64,000 nucleotides of DNA from Brachionus rotundiformis (lineage: Eukaryota > Rotifera > Eurotatoria > Ploima > Brachionidae), in contig JAESIW010000210.1 of the NCBI GenBank assembly GCA_016802295.1, forward strand, positions 62,001 through 126,000, read 5' to 3'. Below the pieces are notes generated by a model. The model searched no databases, was not told the DNA's origin, and was given only the letters and a program-made list of their open reading frames with translations. Within the stretch, counting starts at the first letter, position 1; every line of letters starts with the position of its first letter. Position numbers and translations under genes: made by a program. Shown here piece by piece: positions 27,420 through 35,641 of this stretch.

Positions 27420-28154
27420 ATGTTACCTATAATTGAAGTTAAAAATTTATCTAAGTGTTTTGCCACAAAGCAGGTTTTGCAAAATATTAATTTTAGCATT
27501 AATAAATCGCAATCTGTTGCTATTATAGGGGCTTCTGGTTGTGGTAAATCTGTATTAATTAAAAATATGGTGGGCTTGTTGCAACCCAGTAGCGGGCAAA
27601 TACTATTTAATAATACTAATATTGCTAATTTAAATCAAAAACAACGTTTAAAATTAGGTTTATCTATGGGCATGTTGTTTCAGCACTCTGCTTTGTTTGA
27701 TAGCCTAAATGTGTTGCAAAACATTGTTTTTCCTATAACTGTACACAAAAGTGTTAGCAAACAACAACAAATAGAAATTGCCACTAAAAATCTTAAAGCA
27801 GTAGATTTAGACGAAAGCATTTTATATAGCTTGCCTTCTAGTTTATCTGGCGGTATGAAAAAAAGAGTAGCCCTAGCCCGACTACTAACGCAAAATCCTA
27901 ACATTATGTTTTTTGACGAACCAACCACTGGGTTAGACCCCGTTACTTCGGTTACTATTACCAAATTAATAAAACAGGTTACCACAAATTTAAACGCCAC
28001 TAGTATTACCATTAGCCACGATATTAACAGCGTTTGTATGCTAGCAGATAAAATAATTATGCTACACAAAGGCACAGCATATTGGCAAGGTAACGCACAA
28101 CAGCTAATGGCAGAACAAGACCCAATTGTAAAAACTTTTGTTAATGGACAATAA
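27420..28154 (+). CDS. mlaF: Phospholipid ABC transporter ATP-binding protein MlaF
   Basis: The 244-residue ATPase has Walker A GASGCGKSVL, Q-loop MLFQHSALFD, signature LSGGMKKRVALAR, Walker B MFFDEPTTGLDP and the switch His in TISHD. The sequence LSGGMKKR is characteristic of the MlaF/TTG2A group. With MlaE it powers phospholipid transport. Its 3' end overlaps the start of the helicase gene by 11 bases. Confidence 0.93.
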   Translation: MLPIIEVKNLSKCFATKQVLQNINFSINKSQSVAIIGASGCGKSVLIKNMVGLLQPSSGQILFNNTNIANLNQKQRLKLGLSMGMLFQHSALFDSLNVLQNIVFPITVHKSVSKQQQIEIATKNLKAVDLDESILYSLPSSLSGGMKKRVALARLLTQNPNIMFFDEPTTGLDPVTSVTITKLIKQVTTNLNATSITISHDINSVCMLADKIIMLHKGTAYWQGNAQQLMAEQDPIVKTFVNGQ

Positions 28155-30828
28155 CCACAACAATTTTTCTATTGTATTTTTTGCATGTATACAAAATAAT
28201 TGTATTAATGTTTTTAATAGTGCAAACAACACTACCACGGTTTATTCTAATGCAGATTTTAACACACTAATTAACAATAACATAGTGGTGGTTTGCAATA
28301 AAAACTACTTTACCAGCCACAGCAATTTGTTAGATGTGCTAGAACTTATACTTATGGTATACGGCAATATTAATGTTAATGCTAGCATACCTAGTATAGC
28401 CACCTATTTTAATTTAGCAACCATACCTAACAATAGCCAGTTGTTGTATAGTATAGTGCAGTGTGTATTGCACTATGCTACATGTATGGATATACACAAT
28501 GCTAGTGTTGTATATTCGTTATGTAGTTATTTGCAAAAGCATAATTGGTTGTGGGCTAGTATAATTTTAAACTGTATAAACAAAAGCAATGTATATATAA
28601 AAGATTACTACAACGTATGGAAATACATAGATAAATACAAAGAAGATACCGAAGACCACAATAATTTTAAACACAACGCAGAAGATGTAATACCAGTTAA
28701 TACTGCACATGTATTAGAAGTTTTAAAAGAAATTACATTAAAATTTAACAGTAGCAGAGTAGAGCAACAAAATTACACAAAATTTATAGCAAATTGTTTT
28801 GCTAATTATACTGTAGATAACACCCACATAACCAATTTTGCCATTGCCAACGCCGGCACTGGCGTAGGTAAAACTTTAGGTTATTTGGCTAATGCAATTG
28901 CGTTTGTAAACAAAAATCCTAACAAGCAGGTGGTAATTTCTACTTATTCTAAAAATTTACAAAAACAAATATATCAAAATTTACAAGAAATTTTTAAGCA
29001 TAATCCTAAGCAAATTGCCCTAGCTAAGGGTAGCAATAATTATGTTTGTTTGTTAAATTATAATTATTTGCTTAATTCGTTTAACCCTAGCCATGTAGTT
29101 ATGCTTACTTTATTAGCCAGAGTATTAATAGAAACACAAAGTGGCGATTTAGTAGGGGGCGAGCTTAACTCTATTGTATTTGCTGTGGTTTCGCCAGAAA
29201 TTTTAAACAATATTTTAAATAAAAAAGAAGAATGCATTTACAGTAAATGTAGCCATTTTAACAACTGCCTAGTAATGAAAGCAAAGCACAACATTAAGCA
29301 GGCAAACATTGTGGTTTCTAACCATCATTTTACATTGCTAAATAATATGTTGGGGGCAAAGGTAGTAATTTGGGACGAAGCACACCACTTATTTGATGTG
29401 GCAGATAACTTGTTTTGCACTAGTTTTGATGCTATAAGCCTAATAAAACTACGCTACTGGGTTTGCGGAGGCGGTAACCCTTTGGCTAAAGCAAAGTCTG
29501 CATTAAATGGCTTGGTATTTAGAGTAAAAAATATTTTAAATAATAACGACGACGACTTACAAGAAATAAACGATTTAATTAACGCCAATGTAGAAGTACT
29601 GGCTAAAATGTTTTTTAATTTTATAGATTATAATTCGTTAAACAATGTTATTAACAATAATCCGCAAAATGTGGTAGAGCAATTTTTGTTTTATGTGCAA
29701 AATTTTACAGTAGCAAGTGCGGCAGATTATAACCAGTATTATAACATAGAAACCAACGCCATTAATGCAGATTTTTTAACCGAAGATTTTTTAAATATAG
29801 CTGGTAAATTATTAGAAAACTTAATAAAAATTCAAAAAATTAGCACCAATATTTTAACCTTGCTTAACCAATGCCTTGCAATTAAAGAAAACAAAGCCCT
29901 AGAAGAATTTATAAAAGTATTTAACAATAACATAATTGTTAATATAGATGCTTACGTATTAATTATGCACCAACTTACTAAGCCAGATACCGCTACGTAT
30001 ACCTATAGATTTGTAGTGTTTAAAAACGAGCACAAAATAACCAACATTGCGTATATTAAAAATTATATAGACCCCACCCAACCATTAAGCACCAATGTGT
30101 TTAGTAGCTTAAATGTATGTGTTTTTACATCTGCAACTATGGCGAATATACACACAACTATAGATGTATTTGGTATTAAACATTTAAATCAAGGCGTGTA
30201 TAATTTAACTTGTATAGATATACCTTCGCCTTTTAATTACCAAGCTAATAGCAAAATTATTATAGTTAATAATACCGCAAAAGGCAATATTGCTAGTTTA
30301 ACCAACGCAATGCACAATTTGTTTAATAGTTCTAACGGCGGGGCATTGGCGGTTTTTACATCTATAATGCGGTTAAAACAAACTTACGCCAACTTAAGTA
30401 AAATAAGCAGTTTTAACATTATGGCACAGCACGTTAACAACAATAAATTAGTAAACTTAATACAAGAGTTTAAAACCGATAGCCACAGTTGTTTATTAGG
30501 CACAGATGCCACCAGAGACGGCGTAGATGTACCAGGAAACGCTTTGCGTATGGTTGTTTTAGAGCGTTTTCCGTGGGGTAGACCCGAAATTTTAGCCACC
30601 CAACGTAAAAAACATTTTGGCAAGGCTTTTGCCGAATATAATGTTAAAATAAAGCTAAAACAAGCCTTTGGCAGACTAATTAGAACCAATACCGACAAAG
30701 GCGTGTTTGTATTACTAGATAACGCAGTACCTAGCCAATATTTAAGCGTTTTTCCAGAAGATTGCCAAGTGCTAAAAATTAGCCTGCAAGACGCCACCGT
30801 TGAAATAAAAAATTTTTTTAACAATTAA
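28144..30828 (+). CDS. DinG/XPD-like ATP-dependent helicase with unusual N-terminus
   Basis: This 894-residue superfamily 2 helicase has Walker A AGTGVGKTLGY (about residue 236) and the DEAH box WDEAHHLFD. Four cysteines between them (YVC, EEC, SKC, NNC) likely bind a 4Fe-4S cluster as in DinG, YoaA and XPD. C-terminal motifs include TSATMAN, and RDGVDVPG and QAFGRLIRT (motifs V/VI). The first ~200 residues are Asn- and Val-rich, resemble no domain I know, and precede the helicase core. It likely unwinds forked or R-loop DNA. A TTG six bases upstream is a weaker start; ATG at 28144 overlaps mlaF by 11 bases. Confidence 0.85.
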   Translation: MDNNHNNFSIVFFACIQNNCINVFNSANNTTTVYSNADFNTLINNNIVVVCNKNYFTSHSNLLDVLELILMVYGNINVNASIPSIATYFNLATIPNNSQLLYSIVQCVLHYATCMDIHNASVVYSLCSYLQKHNWLWASIILNCINKSNVYIKDYYNVWKYIDKYKEDTEDHNNFKHNAEDVIPVNTAHVLEVLKEITLKFNSSRVEQQNYTKFIANCFANYTVDNTHITNFAIANAGTGVGKTLGYLANAIAFVNKNPNKQVVISTYSKNLQKQIYQNLQEIFKHNPKQIALAKGSNNYVCLLNYNYLLNSFNPSHVVMLTLLARVLIETQSGDLVGGELNSIVFAVVSPEILNNILNKKEECIYSKCSHFNNCLVMKAKHNIKQANIVVSNHHFTLLNNMLGAKVVIWDEAHHLFDVADNLFCTSFDAISLIKLRYWVCGGGNPLAKAKSALNGLVFRVKNILNNNDDDLQEINDLINANVEVLAKMFFNFIDYNSLNNVINNNPQNVVEQFLFYVQNFTVASAADYNQYYNIETNAINADFLTEDFLNIAGKLLENLIKIQKISTNILTLLNQCLAIKENKALEEFIKVFNNNIIVNIDAYVLIMHQLTKPDTATYTYRFVVFKNEHKITNIAYIKNYIDPTQPLSTNVFSSLNVCVFTSATMANIHTTIDVFGIKHLNQGVYNLTCIDIPSPFNYQANSKIIIVNNTAKGNIASLTNAMHNLFNSSNGGALAVFTSIMRLKQTYANLSKISSFNIMAQHVNNNKLVNLIQEFKTDSHSCLLGTDATRDGVDVPGNALRMVVLERFPWGRPEILATQRKKHFGKAFAEYNVKIKLKQAFGRLIRTNTDKGVFVLLDNAVPSQYLSVFPEDCQVLKISLQDATVEIKNFFNN

Positions 30829-30905
30829 CTATATTATTAAGTACATTTTACCAACTTTGTTGTATAATGTAGTATTAGTAAGCTAATTAAAAAAAAAAGA
30901 CGCCC

Positions 30906-31610
30906 ATGAAAAAAAAAGATTTTACCACAACTAACAGCTTAAAGCAGCATGTTAAAAAAGCTAATTTAAAGCTTTCTTCGCAAAAATGGTTACAGCGTCA
31001 GCTTAATGATCCTTTTGTTATAAAAGCCAAAAAACAAGGCTATTACGCCAGAAGCGCCTACAAATTAATTGAACTTAACGAAAAATACAAATTTTTAAAA
31101 CCCAACATTAAAGTTATAGACCTAGGCGCCGCCCCTGGTAGTTGGAGCCAAGTTGTGGCAGAAAAAATATTTACTAAAAATTCGGCAAATAGCATGCTTA
31201 TTAGCCTAGATTTACTACCTATTAAAGAAGTGCCCAATGCTATTATTATGCAAGGCGACTTTACAGATTTAGCCGTACAAAACAATATTTTGCAAGCTTT
31301 AAACGGCAAGGCTAACGTTATTGTTAGCGATATGGCTCCTAATACTACTGGTTCTAAATCGGTGGACCATTTACGTATTATAGATTTAGTAGAGCAAGCT
31401 TACTTTTTTGCCACAGAAAACCTAGAAAAAAACGGAGTTTTTATTGCCAAAGTTTTTGCGGGCGGTACTAATAATGTATTGTTGGCTAAAATTAAACAAT
31501 CTTTTGCTAAAGTTTCTCACTTTAAACCGCAATCTAGCAGAAAAGATTCTAACGAAGTATACGTAGTTGCCATGGGATTTAAAGGCGTTGTTAGTAATAG
31601 CTATGTGTAA
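30906..31610 (+). CDS. rlmE: 23S rRNA (uridine-2'-O-)methyltransferase RlmE (FtsJ/RrmJ)
   Basis: The 234-residue methyltransferase has SAM motif I VIDLGAAPGSWSQV, a lysine in GYYARSAYKL, the aspartate in VSDMAPNTTG and the final lysine in FIAKVF, i.e. the K-D-K-E tetrad of 2'-O-methylases; the last Glu is in SNEVYVV. It modifies U2552 (E. coli numbering) of the 50S subunit. A TATAAT at 30863-30868 may be part of its own promoter. It converges on cca with a 6-base gap. Confidence 0.94.
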   Translation: MKKKDFTTTNSLKQHVKKANLKLSSQKWLQRQLNDPFVIKAKKQGYYARSAYKLIELNEKYKFLKPNIKVIDLGAAPGSWSQVVAEKIFTKNSANSMLISLDLLPIKEVPNAIIMQGDFTDLAVQNNILQALNGKANVIVSDMAPNTTGSKSVDHLRIIDLVEQAYFFATENLEKNGVFIAKVFAGGTNNVLLAKIKQSFAKVSHFKPQSSRKDSNEVYVVAMGFKGVVSNSYV

Positions 31611-31616
31611 ATTGTT

Positions 31617-32825
31617 TTATACTTTAAACCTAACACTAGTAGCGTAATATTTTTTACATATTTGTAATATTTGTTGTGTACTTAGTTTGTTGTTTTGTAA
31701 ATACTTAACTTTAGCGTAGTTTAGTAATATACCTATATGTTGGCTATTATTAGTTAATTGTTTTATGCTGTTACCATTAAATGGATAATGTATATTTTGT
31801 AACTGTTGTAGCTGTATAATAATTTTGTTAAAGTTTTGCTGGCGTATACAACTTAACAACAACGCTAATTGTATTGCCACATTAAACGAATATTTAACCG
31901 CCACTTTATACGCCGTATTAATATTAAAATTTTTATTGTTATGCTGTGTTATTAAGTTAATTAATATGTTTATGTGGTTAATATCTACTTTAGTGTTTAA
32001 TATGTAATTTTTATGTAAATTAGTGCATAGTAATGCGTATATTAAATTACTATGCTTAATATTAAATTGCATGCATAGGCTAATTAGTGTATTAATTAAA
32101 GCTATGCGTTTAGGGTTGTAATTAATTAAATTACGCAATACGTTGGTTTTGTGCATTAGGGTAAATGTATTTTGTAAATTTTTGGTGTTTTGTAGCATTT
32201 TTGTAAGCTCGGTACTGGTTCTGTGTACCGATAAACCACTAACCAAACTTGCAGTACTTTGCAAGGTTTTTAGCAAACTAGGGCTTGGGGCAGATTTACC
32301 AAACTGGTTATAAAATCTAAAGTAACGCAGTATTCTAAGGTTATCTTCGGTAATACGTTTATACGCATTGCCTATAAACTGTACTTTGTTGGCTTTAAGA
32401 TGATTTATGCCGTTAAAATAATCGGTTATTTCGCCTGTAAATGGGTTTAGGTACAAAGCGTTAAAAGTAAAGTCTCGGCGGGTAGAGTCTTTTTTAAAGC
32501 TGGTGGTGTATTGTACTTTGGTGTGGCGTCCGTTGGGGTTTATGTCTGCTCTAAGGGTGGTAATTTCGTAGGCAGTGTGGTTTATAATTGCTGTAATTGT
32601 ACCAAATTGCATGCCGGTATTTATAACTTTTATTCCTTGCTTTTGTAAATTTTGTGCATTTTGTTGGGGCGTATAGGTAGATGCAATGTCTATATCTGTA
32701 ACTGGTAAATTTGCCAGTAAATTACGGCAACATCCACCAACAAACATAAACTTATGATTGCCATAACTTAAAACTTTAATTAAATGTTGTATTTTTTGTT
32801 GGCTAATAAACTGTTTAATAGACAT
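31617..32825 (-). CDS. cca: CCA tRNA nucleotidyltransferase / poly(A) polymerase family
   Basis: The 402-residue protein has the class II nucleotidyltransferase head: FVGGCCRNLL followed by VTDIDIAST (the DxD metal ligands), then RRDFTFNALYLNPFTGEI and TEDNLRILRYFRFYNQFG, which is the RNA-binding neck. The tail is less conserved and strongly Asn/Gln/Leu-rich. It adds or repairs CCA at tRNA 3' ends; both tRNAs in this window encode CCA, so repair may be its main job. A poly(A)-polymerase function cannot be excluded from sequence. Confidence 0.87.
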   Translation of the reverse strand: MSIKQFISQQKIQHLIKVLSYGNHKFMFVGGCCRNLLANLPVTDIDIASTYTPQQNAQNLQKQGIKVINTGMQFGTITAIINHTAYEITTLRADINPNGRHTKVQYTTSFKKDSTRRDFTFNALYLNPFTGEITDYFNGINHLKANKVQFIGNAYKRITEDNLRILRYFRFYNQFGKSAPSPSLLKTLQSTASLVSGLSVHRTSTELTKMLQNTKNLQNTFTLMHKTNVLRNLINYNPKRIALINTLISLCMQFNIKHSNLIYALLCTNLHKNYILNTKVDINHINILINLITQHNNKNFNINTAYKVAVKYSFNVAIQLALLLSCIRQQNFNKIIIQLQQLQNIHYPFNGNSIKQLTNNSQHIGILLNYAKVKYLQNNKLSTQQILQICKKYYATSVRFKV

Positions 32826-32925
32826 TGCTAAATAGCTATATTGTTTTATATATACTTGTATAGTATAATATATTTATTGTGTAAAAACACTATTAAAATA
32901 ACTTTATTAACAAAAGCTAGGTAAT

Positions 32926-33537
32926 ATGAAAAAAATAATAAAATGTTTAATAGCCCTAAGTATAATTTTTAGTTGTATTTGGGCAGATAATACAGACTAC
33001 AAAGACATTTTTAAAAATAATATTAATACTGTAATAACACAGTTAAATAGTTTATCTACTGTAGAAGAAAGGCAACAGTATTTAAATAAACAGATTCCTA
33101 ATTTATTTTCGTTTAAGTATATAGCGTTGTGGTCTTTGGGTAGTTATGTGCGTAAGGTTAACAAAGCAGAACTTAACGATTATATAAATGTGGTTTCTAG
33201 TTATATGTTAAATTACTATGGTAGCTTGCTGGTTACTTATTATAAAGACTTTGATTTTAAGTTTTTAGGCGGGCAAGATTTAGGCAGAGGCGATTATTTA
33301 GTTTTTACCAAAGTAGTGCATAAAGATTACGCTAAAGATAAAAGCAAGCCGGTTATTGAAGTTAATTGGAAAATGAAATACAACAAAGCCGATGAACAAT
33401 ATTATGTAGTAGATGTTATAGTTAATACCATAAGCTTACTAAACGCACAACGTAGCGAATTTGAAGGCATTTTAAACGCTAACAACGGCGATATTAACGT
33501 ATTAAAGCAAGCTATACAAAGCAAAACGCTTAAGTAG
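32926..33537 (+). CDS. mlaC: Periplasmic phospholipid-binding protein MlaC (Ttg2D family)
   Basis: The 203-residue protein has a signal peptide (about 1-20), then FSFKYIALWSLGSYVRKV, LNYYGSLLVTYY and YYVVDVIVNTISLLNAQRSEFEGIL, matching the MlaC/Ttg2 fold that shuttles a phospholipid across the periplasm. The final segment resembles the family's YRxxF motif (RSEFEGIL). It belongs functionally with mlaEF at 26.6-28.2 kb but has its own transcription unit, with a hairpin terminator right after the TAG stop. No mlaD is seen. Confidence 0.87.
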   Translation: MKKIIKCLIALSIIFSCIWADNTDYKDIFKNNINTVITQLNSLSTVEERQQYLNKQIPNLFSFKYIALWSLGSYVRKVNKAELNDYINVVSSYMLNYYGSLLVTYYKDFDFKFLGGQDLGRGDYLVFTKVVHKDYAKDKSKPVIEVNWKMKYNKADEQYYVVDVIVNTISLLNAQRSEFEGILNANNGDINVLKQAIQSKTLK

Positions 33538-33566
33538 TTTGTGTTTTTTAAAAATATACTAATTGT

Positions 33567-33604
33567 AAGCATACAATTATTTATTATTTAGTGTGCTTTT
33601 TTTT
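33567..33604 (+). terminator. Rho-independent terminator after mlaC
   Basis: AAGCATAC (33567-33574) pairs with GTGTGCTT (33591-33598) with one G-U pair and a 16-base loop, and a run of eight T (33597-33604) follows. It lies 30 bases after the mlaC stop. Confidence 0.8.
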
Positions 33605-33870
33605 ATGTAGCTAGTTAAGTATAAATTGGTTGGTATTTACTAATATTAATTACAGTATATATTGTAGGGTAGTAAGTTATTGTGTATAGATTATAATTAC
33701 ATAAACCCCAAGCTTTTAAAATTATATCCTTTAAAAGCAAAGCCTTTAAAATCCAAAAAAGCAACTGAAACAGGCTGGGTTGGAGGGAGGGAGTGCCTAT
33801 TTAGTTGCTTTTAAGGTAACTACTAAGAGTTACAATTAGTATTGCGGTTTAGTATTTACCGCTTATTTTA
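33605..33870. other. Intergenic region with hairpins
   Basis: No coding frame is supported here. It holds a 9-base inverted repeat GCTTTTAAA (33712-33720) and TTTAAAAGC (33730-33738), two copies of CCTTTAAAA close by, and the longer G-rich hairpin annotated at 33755-33812. The rest is plain AT-rich spacer. Confidence 0.5.
33755..33812 (-). terminator. Long hairpin terminator with G-rich loop, possible structured RNA
   Basis: AAAAGCAACT (33757-33766) pairs with AGTTGCTTTT (33803-33812). An inner helix continues with AAA/TTT and AGGC (33772-33775)/GCCT (33795-33798). On the minus strand a run of six T follows at 33755-33760, so it can terminate the gene at 33871-34464. On the plus strand the loop has GGG, GG, GGG and GGG runs (33777-33792), which stands out sharply in such AT-rich DNA. 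Confidence 0.65.
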
Positions 33871-34464
33871 TTACGGTTGGTATACACTGGTATAACCAGT
33901 TTTACGCTCTACAGATAAGTCAAATAAATTGTTTTGTCTGTAAGTGTGCGAATATAAATAACCGCCTTTAAGTTTTCTGTAGCTAGAAGATAATGGCCTA
34001 GTTGCCCTTGGGTTAGACTCAGCTATTACAACTTTTTTAGTAAAACCTAAGTTTTTTTCAAATGTATTGTAGTCTACCTGTAGCATTTCTGATAGTAATT
34101 GTATAAAAGATTTATACTCGGTAACTTTGCTTTCGTGTAGGCTAAGTTGTATGTATTCTATTACATTGTTTTCATCAAAACGCATAACTAAGCCGTAATA
34201 TCCTGTAGATATTCTTATGGTTTTAGCTATTGCGTAGTCTCTTTCTAAAAACTTTTTATCTATTTCTTTTAGTTCGGTAATTACAAATCTTTTTGGCAAA
34301 TTAATTTTTGCTTCTGCTTGCTTTAAAGAGTAATTAAAAAAATCTATAAAATTAGAATTATACACAAAAGGGGTAATTTCTTTGCTAAATTCTTTTGCAT
34401 TAACTAAGTTTAATGTGTTAAATAAAACACTAATTAATATAATTATTTTAAATATTTTTTTCAT
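33871..34464 (-). CDS. Exported protein of unknown function
   Basis: I do not recognise this 197-residue product. It starts with a signal peptide (about residues 1-23, ending NLVNA), so it is probably periplasmic or surface-located. The mature part is rich in Lys, Glu and Tyr, contains no cysteine and has no catalytic motif I can name; a basic stretch (SNPRATRPLSSSYRKLKGGYLY) lies near residue 150. The gene is followed by the G-rich hairpin and preceded by an unknown lipoprotein gene on the same strand. Confidence 0.6.
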   Translation of the reverse strand: MKKIFKIIILISVLFNTLNLVNAKEFSKEITPFVYNSNFIDFFNYSLKQAEAKINLPKRFVITELKEIDKKFLERDYAIAKTIRISTGYYGLVMRFDENNVIEYIQLSLHESKVTEYKSFIQLLSEMLQVDYNTFEKNLGFTKKVVIAESNPRATRPLSSSYRKLKGGYLYSHTYRQNNLFDLSVERKTGYTSVYQP

Positions 34465-34520
34465 ATTCTCTTCTATTAATTTTTTATTTACTAAAATTAC
34501 TTTATTGTAATAATAACATA

Positions 34521-35237
34521 TTATTTTATTTTATAATAATTTAAATTATAATGCAAGGCTAAATTTATAATATTTTGTTGTATGCTTAGGTAATCTAGTA
34601 TTAATTGCTTTGGAATTAAATTGCTTAAGTCGGCAAAAGATATTAAGCTAATTTGTTTATCGGCATTTTCGTTTACGGTAAAAGTACCTATAGCTTGTAA
34701 AATAGTTGGCTCTAAATAAGTGTTAGTAGGGGCTTTTACATTAAATATTGCTATTTGCGTAGGTAAATTTACTGTTACTTTTAGTTTGTCTGGTAAAAAT
34801 AATTCTTGTAAAACGTCTGTGCTGTTTTCGTACAGGTTATCGTATTGGTTAATGCCGTAAAATGGAGCATTATTGTTTAAATTATAATTGTGTATTAACG
34901 ATATATTGCCTTGGCGGTTAGTAGTAGAAGCAATTACGGCGTTTTTATTAGGCACATTGCGTATAATTTCTACAATATTGTTTTGCAGTATGCAGTAATT
35001 AGAAACTGGTGAATAATAAATTGCGTTAGGTACTAATAAAGACCTATGATTGTACAAAATAACGCAATTTTGCAGTTTGTATTCTTTTATAAAACTTTGA
35101 TATTCTGGATTTTGAAAAAAACGTTGCTCTTGCAAGCTAATGGTTTTTATAAGTTTGTTAGATTGTATGTAATTTTTTACAGAACAAGATGATAAGAAAA
35201 CAATTAAAACCAATAAAATGTATTTTTTTATTATCAT
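34521..35237 (-). CDS. Putative lipoprotein of unknown function
   Basis: The 238-residue protein has a classic lipoprotein signal: hydrophobic segment and lipobox LSSC with Cys18. The mature part is Asn/Leu/Ile-rich with no family I recognise. It is encoded on the minus strand 57 bases upstream of the exported protein at 33871-34464, so both may form an envelope-related unit. The tRNA-Lys gene lies just upstream (37 bases). Confidence 0.6.
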   Translation of the reverse strand: MIIKKYILLVLIVFLSSCSVKNYIQSNKLIKTISLQEQRFFQNPEYQSFIKEYKLQNCVILYNHRSLLVPNAIYYSPVSNYCILQNNIVEIIRNVPNKNAVIASTTNRQGNISLIHNYNLNNNAPFYGINQYDNLYENSTDVLQELFLPDKLKVTVNLPTQIAIFNVKAPTNTYLEPTILQAIGTFTVNENADKQISLISFADLSNLIPKQLILDYLSIQQNIINLALHYNLNYYKIK

Positions 35238-35273
35238 TTATTTTTATTTTACTTACCTACAATGTTTAATAAG

Positions 35274-35349
35274 TGGTGGGTACAGATGGATTCGAACCAT
35301 CGACCCTTTGATTAAAAGTCAAATGCTCTACCGACTGAGCTATGTACCC
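35274..35349 (-). tRNA. tRNA-Lys (anticodon TTT)
   Basis: The minus strand forms a full cloverleaf: acceptor GGGTACA/TGTACCC, D-arm AGCTCAGTCGGTAGAGC, anticodon loop CTTTTAA with anticodon TTT, and T-loop GGTTCGAATCC. Discriminator A and an encoded CCA (35274-35276) end the gene. It reads AAA and AAG codons, which are abundant here. Confidence 0.97.
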
Positions 35350-35441
35350 GCTTATTTTTATAACGCTTTATCTTCGCTACTTTTTTATAATACTACAGTT
35401 TTAAAAATATTGCAATATTATTTTACAATATTTTTTGTTTT

Positions 35442-35612
35442 TTATTTATCTTCTTTGTTTTCTGCGGTTTTTTCATCGTCGTTTAGTTCTTTTTTAAAAG
35501 ATTTTAAACCTTTTGCAACGTCTGTCATAACGCTAGAAATTTTATTTCTGCCAAACAAAACTATTATTACTAAAATTACTATTATCCAGTGCCATATGCT
35601 AAAACTACCCAT
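35442..35612 (-). CDS. tatA: Twin-arginine translocase subunit TatA
   Basis: A 56-residue frame starts at ATG 35612-35610 and ends TAA at 35444-35442. The N-terminus MGSFSIWHWI leads into a short membrane helix (IVILVIIVLF), followed by the FG hinge (FGRNKI) and an amphipathic helix with VAKGLKSFKKEL, ending in an acidic/Lys tail. This is the complete layout of TatA/TatE, which forms the pore of the Tat pathway for folded, often cofactor-bearing, proteins. It was below the size of most automatic calls. It lies between the Mrp operon and tRNA-Lys; tatB and tatC are not nearby. Confidence 0.92.
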   Translation of the reverse strand: MGSFSIWHWIIVILVIIVLFGRNKISSVMTDVAKGLKSFKKELNDDEKTAENKEDK

Positions 35613-35641
35613 TTTGTAAATCCGTTTTTATTAATATTTAT

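Noticed and set aside
35218..35619. Plus-strand frame of 133 codons
   Set aside because: It runs across tRNA-Lys on one side and covers tatA on the other strand; its product has no family pattern.
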